This document shows positions 48,429 to 57,416 of a DNA stretch of 64,000 nt, piece by piece. The first letter of the stretch is position 1; each line of letters begins with the position of its first letter. The stretch spans positions 1,060,253 through 1,124,252 of the forward strand of contig JABLXB010000001.1 of the NCBI GenBank assembly GCA_013178305.1. Reading direction: 5' to 3'. This DNA comes from Bacillota bacterium. GTDB taxonomy: Bacteria; Bacillota; Sulfobacillia; JABLXB01. Below the pieces are notes generated by a model, which saw only the letters and a list, made by a program, of their open reading frames with translations, was not told the DNA's origin and ran no database searches. The translations under genes were made by a program, and so were the position numbers.

Positions 48429-49538
48429 GTGGAGAGAACAGTTTTCGAGCATCGTTGCATACAACTCCAGTGTATGTTGGCTCAACAAAACGTGGAGGCT
48501 GCGTTGATCACGGATCCTGTCAACCTCTACTACCTGACAGGGTGGCGGACCAATCCGCATGAGCGGTTCACCGGACTCCTCGTGCCGCAGGCAGGTCCGC
48601 CGGCGCTCGTTGTGCCGGCTCTCGACCTCGAGGCCGCCGGAACTGGCTGGGTGAACGACGTTCGCGGCTGGCGGGACGGGGAAAGTCCCTACGAAGTTCT
48701 GGCGGAAGCTGCCCGACCGGGTGGGGCTGCAGGCGGAACCCTGGCGGTGGAAAAAGCCATCATGAGCCTGGAGACCTTCGAGGGCGTCGCCGGGGCGCTC
48801 AGACCCAGGGGGACACTGGACGTCCGTCCCTTGCTGAACAACCTGAGGGTCAAGAAAGACGAGAGGGAACTGGAGCTCCTTCAGCGGGCCGCGGACATAG
48901 CCTGCGAAGCCCTTGACTCCGTCTGCCAGATTATTCGACCGGGAATGACTGAGAAGGAGGTCGCCGGCCGTCTCGATCAAGCAATCAGGGCTCTTGGAGG
49001 CGACGGACCTGCTTTTGAGACGACTGTCCTTTCCGGCCCACGGTCGGCGCTCCCACACGCTCAATCCGGGGACAGGCTAATCGCGCTCGGCGACCTGCTC
49101 GTGATCGACTTCGGCGCGGCCTACCGCGGCTACCTGTCCGATATCACCCGGACCTTCTTTGTCGGTCCCTGGCCTGAAGACCTCTCGACCGTATATGACG
49201 CCGTCCTGGCTGCCCACGACGCGGCGATCGACTCGGTCGCGCCCGGAAAGACCATGGAAGACATTGACCGTGCAGCCCGCAGGGTCATCGAGGAGCGTGG
49301 GTTCGGCCAGTACTTCATTCATCGGACCGGCCATGGGTTGGGCCTTGCGATTCATGAGGAGCCGTACTTTGTTGAGGGCAACCGTCAAGAGCTCGAGCCC
49401 GGCATGGTGGGGACGATAGAGCCCGGGATATACTTGCCTGGAATCGGGGGAGTCCGCATCGAGGATGACGTGGCGGTGACCTCTATAGGGAGCAGGACGC
49501 TGACGAGATGGCCAACGGAGCGACGGACTCTGGGTTGA
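48429..49538 (+). CDS. M24-family Xaa-Pro aminopeptidase/dipeptidase (PepQ/PepP-like)
   Basis: 369-residue pita-bread metallopeptidase. The N-terminal creatinase-like domain (1-130, ALITDPVNLYYLTGWRTN) and the catalytic domain are both complete. All five metal ligands are visible: Asp in VIDFGAAY, Asp in LSDITRTF, His in IHRTGHGLGLAIHE, Glu in GTIEPGIY, Glu in RIEDDVAV. It is therefore a peptidase rather than creatinase. Such enzymes split Xaa-Pro and Xaa-hydroxyproline bonds, which links it to the hydroxyproline dehydratase downstream as well as to the hyu cluster upstream. GTG start. Confidence 0.92.
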   Translation: MERTVFEHRCIQLQCMLAQQNVEAALITDPVNLYYLTGWRTNPHERFTGLLVPQAGPPALVVPALDLEAAGTGWVNDVRGWRDGESPYEVLAEAARPGGAAGGTLAVEKAIMSLETFEGVAGALRPRGTLDVRPLLNNLRVKKDERELELLQRAADIACEALDSVCQIIRPGMTEKEVAGRLDQAIRALGGDGPAFETTVLSGPRSALPHAQSGDRLIALGDLLVIDFGAAYRGYLSDITRTFFVGPWPEDLSTVYDAVLAAHDAAIDSVAPGKTMEDIDRAARRVIEERGFGQYFIHRTGHGLGLAIHEEPYFVEGNRQELEPGMVGTIEPGIYLPGIGGVRIEDDVAVTSIGSRTLTRWPTERRTLG

Positions 49539-49737
49539 CTCCGTACCGAAAGATTCCTCAATAGATCACCACCAGATTCGCGACTGGACGAGCGAGGAGG
49601 CCATAGCGAGGGCCTTTGGCATTAGCAGGGCCACGCTTTACCGGAGGCTCAGAGAATACGTAAAGACAGCGTGGAACCATCGGAAGAATATGGCACGACA
49701 CTTGCGTAAGCTTGCGGGGACCACGTTCGTAACCTGA
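49504..49737 (+). pseudogene. Orphan Fis-type HTH fragment without a start codon
   Basis: An open frame without any ATG, GTG or TTG before its HTH encodes WTSEEAIARAFGISRATLYRRLREYVKTA and stops at 49735. The HTH resembles the C-terminal DNA-binding end of sigma-54 activators (family consensus GISRxTLYRKLKEY). It overlaps the M24 gene end in another frame. It looks like the remnant of a lost regulator gene. A sigma-54-type promoter lies inside its last part. Confidence 0.5.
49691..49705 (+). promoter_or_regulatory. Sigma-54 (-24/-12) promoter of the glycyl-radical operon
   Basis: TGGCACG-ACAC-TTGC matches the sigma-54 consensus TGGCACG-N4-TTGCW in every fixed position and in spacing. It lies 66 bases before the activating-enzyme start. 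A dedicated activator is not encoded nearby except for the HTH fragment. Confidence 0.7.
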
Positions 49738-49770
49738 CTCGAAACGCAGGGGGCGATCGCCTTAGGCTGT

Positions 49771-50694
49771 TTGACGCAACCAACCACCGGAATCATTTTC
49801 GACATCATGAAATACGGCATTCACGACGGGCCTGGGATTCGAACGATAGTGTTTCTCAAGGGGTGCCAGATGCGCTGCTGGTGGTGCCACAACCCTGAAG
49901 GGCAGAGGCCGGGCCTGGAGGTCATGCTCTGGGGCGAGAGGTGCATCGGCTGCGGAGAGTGCCTCAAGGCCTGCCGTCACGGGGCAATCGTGGATGCGGC
50001 CGACGGTGAGCGCCCCATCCATACCCTCAGCGAGAAGTGCACCGTGTGTGGGGATTGTGTGAAGGCGTGCTACGCCGGGGCCAGAACGATTGTGGGCAGG
50101 GTGGCGACAGTCGATCAGGTCATGGAGGAAATACGGAAGGACAGGGCCTTCTACGAGGAATCGGGCGGCGGGGCGACGTTTTCGGGGGGCGAACCGATGT
50201 CGCAGGCGGAATTCCTCGACGCTCTCCTGCAGGAGTGCAAGAGAGAGGAATTGCACACTGCGGTTGAGACCACCGGGTTTGCGAAGCTCGAGGACCTGCT
50301 CAGGGCCGGCGAGAAAACCGACCTGTTCCTGTACGACCTCAAGCTGATTGACGACGAGGAGCACAGGAAGCACACGGGCGTATCGAACGGGGTCATCCTC
50401 GACAACCTGAAAGCCCTCTCCCTCCGCCACGGGAACATCATCGTCCGGATCCCCATCATCCCCGGGGTGACAGACACCGACCGCAACCTTCTGAAGATGG
50501 GCGAGTTCCTGTCGGGGTTGGACGACGTGAGGGAGGTACACCTGCTCCCCTACCACAAGGCCGGCGTCGGCAAGTACGCGAGGCTCGGCAAGGGCTACGA
50601 CCTGCCGGCTTTGCAGCCGCCGAGCGAGCAGGCTATGAACGGGATTGCCGAGAGGCTCAAGAACTGCGGGAAGAGGGTTAAGATAGGAGGTTAG
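49771..50694 (+). CDS. Glycyl-radical enzyme activating enzyme (radical SAM)
   Basis: 307-residue radical-SAM enzyme that would put the glycyl radical on the dehydratase encoded next. The cluster motif is CQMRCWWC (C32, C36, C39). An inserted two-cluster ferredoxin domain has CIGCGECLKAC (58-68) and CTVCGDCVKAC (90-100), typical of activases for diol-dehydratase-like and HypD-like enzymes. GGGATFSGGEPMSQ is the SAM-binding GGE region. The TTG start has no clear ribosome site; an ATG 12 codons in (MKYGIHDGPGIRT) is an alternative. Confidence 0.93.
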   Translation: MTQPTTGIIFDIMKYGIHDGPGIRTIVFLKGCQMRCWWCHNPEGQRPGLEVMLWGERCIGCGECLKACRHGAIVDAADGERPIHTLSEKCTVCGDCVKACYAGARTIVGRVATVDQVMEEIRKDRAFYEESGGGATFSGGEPMSQAEFLDALLQECKREELHTAVETTGFAKLEDLLRAGEKTDLFLYDLKLIDDEEHRKHTGVSNGVILDNLKALSLRHGNIIVRIPIIPGVTDTDRNLLKMGEFLSGLDDVREVHLLPYHKAGVGKYARLGKGYDLPALQPPSEQAMNGIAERLKNCGKRVKIGG

Positions 50695-50702
50695 TCCTGG
50701 GC

Positions 50703-53063
50703 ATGAACGAACGGGTTGCGATGCTGAGGCAGAAGAGCCAGGAAACGAAGCCATTCATTACGACTGAGAGGGCCGAGCTGATGACCCGGTTTTACAAGGA
50801 ATTCAGCGAGCCTGTCTCGGTTCCGGTCCGGCGGGCCCATGCATTCAAGTTCCTGATGGAGAACAAGGCGATCTACATCGGGGAAGGCGAGATCATCGTC
50901 GGCGAGAAAGGCCCAAGCCCCAAGGCGACCCCGACGTATCCCGAACTCTGCTGCCACAGCCTTCAGGACCTCGAGATTCTAAACTCGCGGGAGAAGGTTC
51001 CCTTCGTGGTGAGCGATGAAGTGCGGCGCGTCTACCAGGAGGAGATAATACCCTTCTGGAAGGGAAAATCGATGCGCGACATGATATTCCGCGAGATGAC
51101 GGATGAGTGGAAAGCGGCCTACGACGCCGGCATCTTCACCGAGTTCATGGAGCAGAGGGCTCCGGGCCACACAGTCCTCGACGACAAGATCTACCACAGG
51201 GGCTTTCTCGATTTCAAGAAAGACATACAGGCCGCGCTCGACGCCCTCGATTACCTCGATGACCCGGAGGCGTACGCAAAGCGCGAAGAGCTGAAGGCCA
51301 TGATGATCTGCGCCGACGCGATCATCAGGTTTGCGGAGCGGCACGCTGAGAAGACCAGGGAGATGGCCAGGCAGGAGAGCGACCCTGTGAGGAGGCAGGA
51401 GCTGGAGCAGATCGCGGAAGTGTGCAGCCACGTTCCGGCCCATCCCCCCAGGAACTTCTGGGAAGCCCTGCAGGCGTACTGGTTCGTCCACCTCGGCGTG
51501 ACAACCGAGCTGAACACGTGGGATGCTTTCTGCCCCGGCAGGCTCGACCAGCACCTGTACCCGTTCTACAGGAAGGGCCTCGAGGACGGCACGCTGACGG
51601 TCGAGAAGGCCCGCGAGCTCCTGCAGTGCTTCTGGGTCAAGTTCAACAACCTGCCTGCGCCGCCGAAAGTCGGCGTCACGGCAGCCGAGAGCGGGACGTA
51701 CACGGATTTCGCCAACATCAACCTCGGGGGCCTGAAGCCCGACGGCTCGGACGGGGTCAATGACCTTACGTACCTCATCCTTGAGGTCATCGACGAGATG
51801 AGGCTGGTACAGCCGAGCACGAACATCCAGCTCAGCAGGAAGAGCCCCGACAGGTTCCTGAAGGCGGCTCTGAGGGTCATACGCAAAGGCTGGGGGCAGC
51901 CTTCGATATTCAACTGCGACGCCATCGTGGAGGAGCTCCTCCGCCAGGGGAAGTCCATCGAGGACGCGAGGAACGGCGGCGCGAGCGGGTGCGTGGAGAC
52001 GGGCGCGTTCGGCAAGGAGAGCTACATCCTGACCGGCTACTTCAACATAGTGAAGATGATAGAGCTCGCCCTTCACAACGGGGTGGACCCGCGCACTGGC
52101 AAGCAGATCGGCCCCAGGACGGGCGATCCCACGGAGTTTACGACGCATGATGAGTTCTTCGAAGCCTTCAGGGGACAGATGAGGTACTTCATTGACGTCA
52201 AGCTCAGGGCAAACAACCTCATCGAGAGGATGTTCGCGACTTACATGCCGTCTCCGTTCCTCTCGATACTGATAGACGACTGCATAAAGAAGGGCAAAGA
52301 CTACAACGACGGCGGCGCCCGCTACAATACCACGTATATCCAGGGCGTGGGCCTCGGGACCGCGACGGACAGCCTTTCAGCGATCAAACACCACGTCTTC
52401 GATGAGAGAAATCTGACCATGGCCGAACTCATCGAGGCGCTCGACTGCAATTTCGAGGGCCGTGAGAAGGTCCGCCAGATGCTGCTCAACAGGACGCCCA
52501 GGTATGGCAATGACGACGAATACGCCGACCGGATCATGACTTCCATCTTTAATGCGTTCCACGACGAGGTAAACGGGAAGAAGAACACCAAGGGCGGGGT
52601 CTGCAGGATAAACATGCTCCCGACTACCTGCCACGTCTACTTCGGGTCTGTGATAGGGGCTACGCCGGAAGGGAGGAAAGCCGGGCTGCCGCTCTCGGAG
52701 GGGATCTCTCCGGTGCAGGGGGCCGACAGGCGAGGGCCCACGGCAGTCATCAAGTCAGCTTCGAAGATGGATCATGTCAGAACGGGCGGCACCCTCCTGA
52801 ACCAGAAATTCACCCCGCAACTGCTCGAGGGCGAAGAAGGCATTGACAGGCTTGCGAACCTGGTGCGGACGTACTTCCGGCTTGACGGCCACCACATCCA
52901 GTTCAACGTGGTGAGGGCCGACACCCTTCGCGCCGCGCAGCGGGAGCCGGAGAGGTACAGGGACCTCATCGTCCGCGTCGCGGGTTACAGCGATTACTTC
53001 TGCGACCTCAGCAAGGCTCTCCAGGACGAGATTATCACCCGTACGGAGCACACATCGTTATAG
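50703..53063 (+). CDS. hypD: Glycyl-radical enzyme, probable trans-4-hydroxy-L-proline dehydratase
   Basis: 786-residue glycyl-radical dehydratase. Thiyl Cys430 and base Glu432 lie in GGASGCVETGAFGKE, and the glycyl-radical Gly761 in VRVAGYSDYF. The sequence follows my recollection of Clostridioides difficile HypD along its length (for example EICCH/ELCCH, EEIIPFWK, AAYDAGIFTEFMEQRAPGHTV, NINLGG, GWGQP, ALQDEIITRTE). The active-site numbering offset is a constant four residues, which supports the assignment over glycerol or choline lyases. The product would be pyrroline-5-carboxylate, to be reduced to proline by ProC, which is not in the window. The symbol is unrelated to hydrogenase HypD. 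Confidence 0.85.
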   Translation: MNERVAMLRQKSQETKPFITTERAELMTRFYKEFSEPVSVPVRRAHAFKFLMENKAIYIGEGEIIVGEKGPSPKATPTYPELCCHSLQDLEILNSREKVPFVVSDEVRRVYQEEIIPFWKGKSMRDMIFREMTDEWKAAYDAGIFTEFMEQRAPGHTVLDDKIYHRGFLDFKKDIQAALDALDYLDDPEAYAKREELKAMMICADAIIRFAERHAEKTREMARQESDPVRRQELEQIAEVCSHVPAHPPRNFWEALQAYWFVHLGVTTELNTWDAFCPGRLDQHLYPFYRKGLEDGTLTVEKARELLQCFWVKFNNLPAPPKVGVTAAESGTYTDFANINLGGLKPDGSDGVNDLTYLILEVIDEMRLVQPSTNIQLSRKSPDRFLKAALRVIRKGWGQPSIFNCDAIVEELLRQGKSIEDARNGGASGCVETGAFGKESYILTGYFNIVKMIELALHNGVDPRTGKQIGPRTGDPTEFTTHDEFFEAFRGQMRYFIDVKLRANNLIERMFATYMPSPFLSILIDDCIKKGKDYNDGGARYNTTYIQGVGLGTATDSLSAIKHHVFDERNLTMAELIEALDCNFEGREKVRQMLLNRTPRYGNDDEYADRIMTSIFNAFHDEVNGKKNTKGGVCRINMLPTTCHVYFGSVIGATPEGRKAGLPLSEGISPVQGADRRGPTAVIKSASKMDHVRTGGTLLNQKFTPQLLEGEEGIDRLANLVRTYFRLDGHHIQFNVVRADTLRAAQREPERYRDLIVRVAGYSDYFCDLSKALQDEIITRTEHTSL

Positions 53064-53142
53064 GAGGAGAGGCGTACTCACGGGTTCCGCCGCATACCGG
53101 TCTCAGGTTAACCAGGAAGTCGTTCACCACGCCGTCAACAAT

Positions 53143-54522
53143 CTACTCGAACATCCAGACGTCTCTCATGATCAATCCGGGCCGCCTGAGGTGAGCCGTG
53201 ACTTTGACTTCGAATGTGGCTTCCCTGAAGCGCTCAGGCCACTCGTAGGACGCCCATTCGGCCCACGTCATGAACCTATACCTTACCAAGTCGCCGAAGA
53301 AGAAGATATCGGCGCCCTGGAACTCCGTCTGCGCGCGCCTGATGAGGTTTTCGATATGGGACTGCACGCCTCGGGCGACCTGTTCCTGAAGGTTCGCGAG
53401 CCCCTCGGGCTTCGATATGTCGATATTGCCGGGCAGCTCGATGAGAGTCCCCTCAAGTTCCACGGACACCTCGATGTGGGCCCTCGGATAGCCCGAGGGG
53501 GTGGTCTGGGGCGTAATGAGGACCCTGCGCTTTGAGCGTGAGGTCCCCCATTCAACTGCGGCGATTTGTTGAGTCCCCATTGTGGGGCCCCGGCCCTGCC
53601 CCGGGCCGGTGCCGCCGGGAGCGCTGTCGCCGCCGGGCTGGGCCTGGGCGGCTCCGGCTCCCGCTTGCGGCGTGACTGGGTACCCCACGAAGCCCTTTAA
53701 CAGGCCTCCGCGGAGCATCAGCGCGTGAATCGCCTCGGTGACGTCGAGTCTGCCCACCATTGTCGAGTCCTTCATCACCGCGCCGCCCACCGCTGCCACG
53801 CTGATGTGCGGACCGCCGGCCTTGCCGGTGGTCGCGCTGGCCCCAGGGTTGATTTCCTCCCAGGTACGGACTATCCCCAACACCGCATCCTTCGACTTGG
53901 AGGCGCTGGTGGTCAGCAAGTCGTGGATGTGCAGCTGATCTGTAATCCGCCTGTTGATGTTGAGTTCAATGAACTTGCGGATGAACACCCAGGGAGCCGC
54001 CTCGATCGAGGGGCTCAAGTTCGATAGGACGTCTCGGGCGGTCCCATCCGCCACGAGAACCGGGACCGTGTGACGCAGATTCCTGTGGCGCATCATTGAG
54101 TCGAGGACCTCGCTGAGCCCGAGCCTGGCCAGGTCTTCGCCAACAATGAGGGATTGGAGGTGGGTGCCCCTGAGGTCCCTGTCCAACGATTGCTCAGCTG
54201 CCTCCGTCGCCAAGGTCACGTTGGAGGCCGTCGTGTTTATCACGAGAAAGCTGACGCCGGGCGCCCCTCCGCCGCCGCCACCCGGTTGTCCCTGGGGGCC
54301 GGGAGAGGTGCGGGGGATCGTTATACCCATAGTGACTTCGATGCCCGCCTGCCCTGGGGGGAGGGGCTCGCCGGATTCACCCCTCACCGCATCGATTCCG
54401 AGCAGGGCGAGAGAGGCGATTTCCTCGAGCTCACGACGTCCCCAGCAACCCGTGAGTGCGATCACGGTGACCATGAGCAGTAGTGAGAGGGCCAATCCCC
54501 GGAACTTATTCAGCGCCGTCAC
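53143..54522 (-). CDS. Ger(x)C family spore germination lipoprotein
   Basis: 459-residue GerC-type subunit of a germinant receptor. The signal LSLLLMVTVIALTGC ends in a lipobox. Family motifs follow: CWGRRELEEIASLALLGIDA, LIVGEDLARLGLSEVLDSMMRHRNLR, and a C-terminal YRFMTWAEWASYEWPERFREATFEVKVTAHLRRPG. Two Gly/Pro-rich inserts, around PGPQGQPGGGGGGAPG and AQPGGDSAPGGTGPGQGRGP, are unusual. I start at a GTG that overlaps the gerB stop by 17 bases; the longer frame lies inside gerB. Confidence 0.9.
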   Translation of the reverse strand: MTALNKFRGLALSLLLMVTVIALTGCWGRRELEEIASLALLGIDAVRGESGEPLPPGQAGIEVTMGITIPRTSPGPQGQPGGGGGGAPGVSFLVINTTASNVTLATEAAEQSLDRDLRGTHLQSLIVGEDLARLGLSEVLDSMMRHRNLRHTVPVLVADGTARDVLSNLSPSIEAAPWVFIRKFIELNINRRITDQLHIHDLLTTSASKSKDAVLGIVRTWEEINPGASATTGKAGGPHISVAAVGGAVMKDSTMVGRLDVTEAIHALMLRGGLLKGFVGYPVTPQAGAGAAQAQPGGDSAPGGTGPGQGRGPTMGTQQIAAVEWGTSRSKRRVLITPQTTPSGYPRAHIEVSVELEGTLIELPGNIDISKPEGLANLQEQVARGVQSHIENLIRRAQTEFQGADIFFFGDLVRYRFMTWAEWASYEWPERFREATFEVKVTAHLRRPGLIMRDVWMFE

Positions 54523-55681
54523 CCCCGGCCGGCTCCCGATCACGGCGTTCCCGGCCAGGTAAGCGCCTGGTCGCGGCAATCGCCAGGAGAAGCGCCGGAA
54601 AAACCCACGCGACGATCCATCCAACCGATCTGAACAGTGTAATCTGTAGAATGAATACGTCAACGAGCGTGTCGGGGGCGAACGCGCCAAAATAGGTGAG
54701 GATGGCAACAGGCCATATTATAAACGACCACCGCCGCACACCCAGGATGTCGGTCAGGAGAACCGACGCGAGCAGGTTGCCGAGCGCAACCTTGACTGAC
54801 GCGAAGAAGATCCATGCGAAAACGAACAACGACTCGATCCTTTCGAAGAATGCACCCAGCTGTATCGCACTGGCCAGCTGGAGCATGGGGTAGAGCATCT
54901 GGGCGCCAACCGGGGCGGTGAATAAGACCTCGGTGAAAAACACCGCGGCAGCGATGTAGCCGGCGGAAATCAGCAAAGAGACCGTACACAGCCTGCGCCC
55001 CGTCGTCTCCGCGGATCTCAAGTAGGGGACGAGAAGGCCGACGGCGAAACCCTCGGCGTACAGCGAGGAGCAAGGCGCGCTTCCCCAGATGGTGTGACTC
55101 GCCCCGGTGCCCCAGAGTGGGAACACCTCGGCCACGCTGAATTCCAGGAGCAGCGCGGACAACAGGATTGTGAGCGAGAGGAGGGCAAGGGGCGCGAACA
55201 TCATCGAGGCGGCGCGGCCGATGGCCTCGATGCCGAACATCGATCCCCACACGGCGGTGAAGGCGCCCAGCCAGCCTAGCACCGGCAGGGGGGTCATAGG
55301 CAGGATGCTCGTCTTATACGCGCCCGCGAATTCACGAAGGCTTATCGCGTTCATCCCCAGGAGGATGAGAAAGAAGACCAGCCCGAGGAGTTTTCCGGCT
55401 GCCTTACCGACGGTTGCCTCCACGCACCGTTGATAGGATAGGCCGCCGAACCTCACGGCGAAATGGTAGTTGGCCAGCATCCCGAGTACGGCCGGCACGT
55501 AAGCGATTATCGCGGTAATCCACGCCGACGTCCCGACCAGGTAGATAAGCTGAGAGGGGCACGATGTAAACGCTTTCGAGCCGATGTAGATAGTCAGGAG
55601 CGCCGTCGCCTCCCTGTAAGAGAGGCGCGTCCCCGGGTGCCCCGGCGGCCGCTCCGGCATCCTACCTGCCCGGGTCGTCAT
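54506..55681 (-). CDS. GerB-type spore germination permease
   Basis: 391-residue membrane protein of the GerAB (APC-like amino-acid permease) family with about ten helices, starting after TRLSYREATALLTIYIGSKAFTSCPSQLIYLVG. It forms the ligand-binding membrane subunit of the germinant receptor. It overlaps gerA by 20 bases upstream and gerC by 17 downstream, a typical tricistronic receptor operon. The inducing nutrient is not predictable. Confidence 0.92.
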   Translation of the reverse strand: MTTRAGRMPERPPGHPGTRLSYREATALLTIYIGSKAFTSCPSQLIYLVGTSAWITAIIAYVPAVLGMLANYHFAVRFGGLSYQRCVEATVGKAAGKLLGLVFFLILLGMNAISLREFAGAYKTSILPMTPLPVLGWLGAFTAVWGSMFGIEAIGRAASMMFAPLALLSLTILLSALLLEFSVAEVFPLWGTGASHTIWGSAPCSSLYAEGFAVGLLVPYLRSAETTGRRLCTVSLLISAGYIAAAVFFTEVLFTAPVGAQMLYPMLQLASAIQLGAFFERIESLFVFAWIFFASVKVALGNLLASVLLTDILGVRRWSFIIWPVAILTYFGAFAPDTLVDVFILQITLFRSVGWIVAWVFPALLLAIAATRRLPGRERRDREPAGGDGAE

Positions 55682-57416
55682 TGGGATTGTCCCGCCTTTT
55701 CATCCAGCGCCGGGTGACCGGTGGGGCAATGCGCGGCTCCAGGGGTCGCAGGTACACGGGCCTACGTTCCATCTTCCAGAGCGGCCCCCTGATTGTCACG
55801 TCGGGGGCCCCCTTTACCCTGGGCGCGAACGGAATCATGAATGGCACTCCGAAATTCCGGATCGAACACAGGTAGACGAGTATACCGAATCCTACTAACC
55901 CGACCCCGAGCAATCCCCACAATGCGGAAGCTGCCAGGAAGAGATATTTCGAGACCCTCACCATAATGGCGAGCTGTGGGCTGGAGATTGTATACGAGGA
56001 AACCGCCGTAACCGCGATGAGGATGACCTCCGCGGGGGTGAGAAGGGAAGCCCGCACCGCGGCCTCCCCGATGAGCAGCGCGCCGACAATGCCTATGGTG
56101 GGGCCGATAGGGGCAGGGACGCGGATCCCCGCCTCCTGGATGAGGTCGAACGCCAGGAGGGTGATCCATACATTGAGGATCGACGGCAGAGGTACCGCCT
56201 CTCTTGTCGCCCCGATTGAGAAGAGCAGATTCGTGGGGACCATCTCCTGGTGGTAGTTTATCGTAGCAACGTACACGGCGGGGGCGAACATAGCAATCAA
56301 GAACCCCAGAAACCGGAGCAGCCTCAGGAAGGTTCCATACGGCCATCTCGTGTAGAAATCCTCGGGGTTTTGCAGCAGGTCTGCCGCAGTGCTGGGAATA
56401 ATAATGCCTGCTGGCGCGTTGTCGGTGAATACCCCTACATACCCTTCAGCAATGTGCGCGGCGAACCTGTCCGGCCTCTCCGTAATCATCGTTGAAGGGA
56501 TTACCGAGCCCGTGCGCTCGTCGAGTAGCTGCTCGAGCTCTCCGTCCGTGGACACGTAGTCCAGCCGGATCGCATTCAGGCGTTTCTTGACTTCGTCGAC
56601 GAGCCGCGGGTTTGTCACTCCCGCGATATACACGACGGCGACCTCGGTCCGTGATAGACTCCCGACCTCGGTCAGCTCGACCACCAGGTCGGGGCTGCGG
56701 ATTATCCTTCTAACCAGGGTAACGTTGATTTTCAGTGGCTCGACGAACGCCTGGTGCGGCCCGCGGACGACCCTCTCGTTCACCGGCTGGTTGACATCGC
56801 GGTGACGCCACCCGGCCGCGTCCGCGAGCACTGCAACACTGAACCCGTCCACGATGACTGCGATCTTCCCGGACATAATCTCCCAGGCGATGCTATCCAG
56901 AGAATCCTTGAGATCGACTGAGACCTGGGGGAAAAGCCTCTCGAGTTTCCCTTCAACCAGCGCGTTCTCGACCTGGATTACGCGTGCCGGGTCCGGGCTG
57001 AGGAGGGGGCCGAGCAGGTCGGCATCGAGAACCCGCTTGTCGATCATCGCGTTGACAAACAGGACTGCCACGCGGCGAGGCTTCCTCAACGGAATCTCGA
57101 CCTCCTTAAGAAGAATGTCCGAGCTCTCCGGAAGGTGGAACGTGGTGCGGATCCGCCTGAGGTTTTCCTCGAGACTGCCGGTGAGCCTGGGTGCCGCGCT
57201 CGGCAGACCCCTGCGCACCTCGCCCCGTTTCCGTCTTCGCAACGCGGATGCCAGCCGGCGAATGAGCCCCTTACCGCCGCGTGACGCCACCCGGCCCGAG
57301 CCGGCACCGGAAGGCCCTGGCCCGGGATACTCCGGGTCGAGCGAGAACTCGGGAAGCCCCTCCTCGTTCAGCCAGTCGATGACCCTTTTGACCAGGGTGC
57401 GCTGTTTCTGTGTCAA
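55662..57416 (-). CDS. GerA-type spore germination protein
   Basis: 584-residue GerAA-family subunit. It has a large N-terminal cytoplasmic domain (to about 330, with SSDILLKEVEIPLRKPRRVAVLFVNAMIDK and DRPDRFAAHIAEGYVGVFTDNAP-like stretch), about five C-terminal membrane helices (including FLRLLRFLGFLIAMFAPAVYVA) and the GerA hallmark FLAASALWGLLGVGLVGFGILVYLCSIRNFGVPFMIPFAP. The TTG start has AGGTGGA about nine bases upstream. A basic, Gly-rich linker near 30-60 precedes the conserved core. Confidence 0.94.
   Translation of the reverse strand: MTQKQRTLVKRVIDWLNEEGLPEFSLDPEYPGPGPSGAGSGRVASRGGKGLIRRLASALRRRKRGEVRRGLPSAAPRLTGSLEENLRRIRTTFHLPESSDILLKEVEIPLRKPRRVAVLFVNAMIDKRVLDADLLGPLLSPDPARVIQVENALVEGKLERLFPQVSVDLKDSLDSIAWEIMSGKIAVIVDGFSVAVLADAAGWRHRDVNQPVNERVVRGPHQAFVEPLKINVTLVRRIIRSPDLVVELTEVGSLSRTEVAVVYIAGVTNPRLVDEVKKRLNAIRLDYVSTDGELEQLLDERTGSVIPSTMITERPDRFAAHIAEGYVGVFTDNAPAGIIIPSTAADLLQNPEDFYTRWPYGTFLRLLRFLGFLIAMFAPAVYVATINYHQEMVPTNLLFSIGATREAVPLPSILNVWITLLAFDLIQEAGIRVPAPIGPTIGIVGALLIGEAAVRASLLTPAEVILIAVTAVSSYTISSPQLAIMVRVSKYLFLAASALWGLLGVGLVGFGILVYLCSIRNFGVPFMIPFAPRVKGAPDVTIRGPLWKMERRPVYLRPLEPRIAPPVTRRWMKRRDNPNDDPGR

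Noticed and set aside
48429-49538. M24 protein as creatinase, part of a creatinine/N-methylhydantoin route with HyuAB
   Set aside because: All five metal-ligand residues of metallopeptidases are intact, whereas creatinase lacks them; no creatininase or sarcosine oxidase gene is nearby.
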